In this document: positions 5,537 through 5,637 of the stretch, piece by piece
Position numbering within the stretch: position 1 is the first letter of the stretch
Layout of the letters: the number at the start of each line of letters is the position of its first letter
Assembly: GCA_038240295.1 (NCBI GenBank)
Contig: JBBSDW010000182.1
Coordinates: 1-5,637, forward strand
Length of the DNA: 5,637 nucleotides
Origin: JABDDM01 sp038240295
Lineage (GTDB): Bacteria; Bacteroidota; Ignavibacteria; Palsa-1295
Direction of reading: 5' to 3'
Translations under genes and position numbers: made by a program
The notes under the pieces: model-generated
The model's database searches: none
The model's input: only the letters and a program-made list of their open reading frames with translations
What the model was told of the DNA's origin: nothing

Positions 5537-5637
5537 TCAACAGCAAAGCCAAATTCGGAACGCTGCATTCGTCTTCGATTCAGCGGTGTAAAATTCTCCT
5601 TCGGTATCCGAATCATTATCATTGATTTCCGCCCAAA
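5537..5637 (-). CDS. Possible C-terminal end of an upstream gene (partial, acidic)
   Basis: The minus-strand frame that begins with the codon at 5635-5633 is open from the right edge to a TGA at 5539-5537, giving 32 residues. It begins WAEINDNDSDTEGEFYTAES, strongly acidic, and ends KTNAAFRIWLCC. The stop lies 23 nt before the ATG of the HEPN-like gene, and I see no promoter between them, which fits an operon. An acidic tail would be compatible with an antitoxin or DNA-mimic-like partner, but this is speculation from a short fragment. A second minus frame is also open here, from the edge to a TAG at 5472-5470 (55 residues), overlapping the HEPN-like gene by 44 nt, so the frame choice is not secure. 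Confidence 0.35.
   Translation of the reverse strand, partial: WAEINDNDSDTEGEFYTAESKTNAAFRIWLCC

Noticed and set aside
5611..5627. Palindromic AATCATTATCATTGATT, whose first ten bases equal half of the E. coli Fur box
   Set aside because: Only one 7-mer half-site fits; the other half has about four of seven matches. The site probably lies inside the coding end of the upstream gene, about 100 nt from the HEPN-like start. It is too weak to call an operator.

Overview
The window most likely comes from a bacterium of the Bacteroidota/Chlorobiota (FCB) group. The best evidence is the gene at 580-2631. It encodes a secreted protein that ends in a type IX secretion (T9SS) C-terminal sorting domain, a system essentially confined to that group. 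By eye the base composition is near or slightly above 50% GC. The mix of Asp-box propeller, Ig-like domain and T9SS tail recalls Ignavibacteria or Candidatus Kapabacteria genomes, but that finer placement is inference. A candidate promoter in front of recQ also fits the Bacteroidota -33/-7 pattern (TTG, 19 nt, TAnnTTTG).

Layout from left to right. 1-363 (minus) is the N-terminal 121 codons of a gene cut by the left edge; it encodes a small helical protein that loosely resembles ferritin-like proteins. 364-579 is a divergent intergenic region with a possible promoter and a possible 28-codon small ORF. 580-2631 (plus) is a secreted Asp-box beta-propeller protein with a T9SS sorting domain. 2628-4817 (minus) is a full-length RecQ DNA helicase. 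It converges on the previous gene so tightly that their stop codons overlap. 4818-4937 holds a candidate recQ promoter and part of a nested inverted repeat. 4938-5513 (minus) is a 191-residue HEPN-like protein. 5537-5637 (minus) holds what may be the acidic C-terminal end of another gene, lying 23 nt upstream of the HEPN-like gene.

The left half (ferritin-like fragment and surface protein) shows no functional link to the right half. RecQ is a housekeeping recombination and repair helicase. The HEPN-like gene and the partial gene before it could form a two-gene unit transcribed toward recQ, and HEPN proteins often belong to toxin-antitoxin or defence modules. However, the canonical catalytic HEPN motif is not convincing here and the partner is almost entirely outside the window. 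I see no mobile element, CRISPR array, tRNA or rRNA. I do not find compelling evidence of a new system. The items most worth checking are the HEPN-like locus and two unusual RNA-hairpin-forming repeats, at 2644-2693 and 4903-4968, each at or near the 3' end of a gene.
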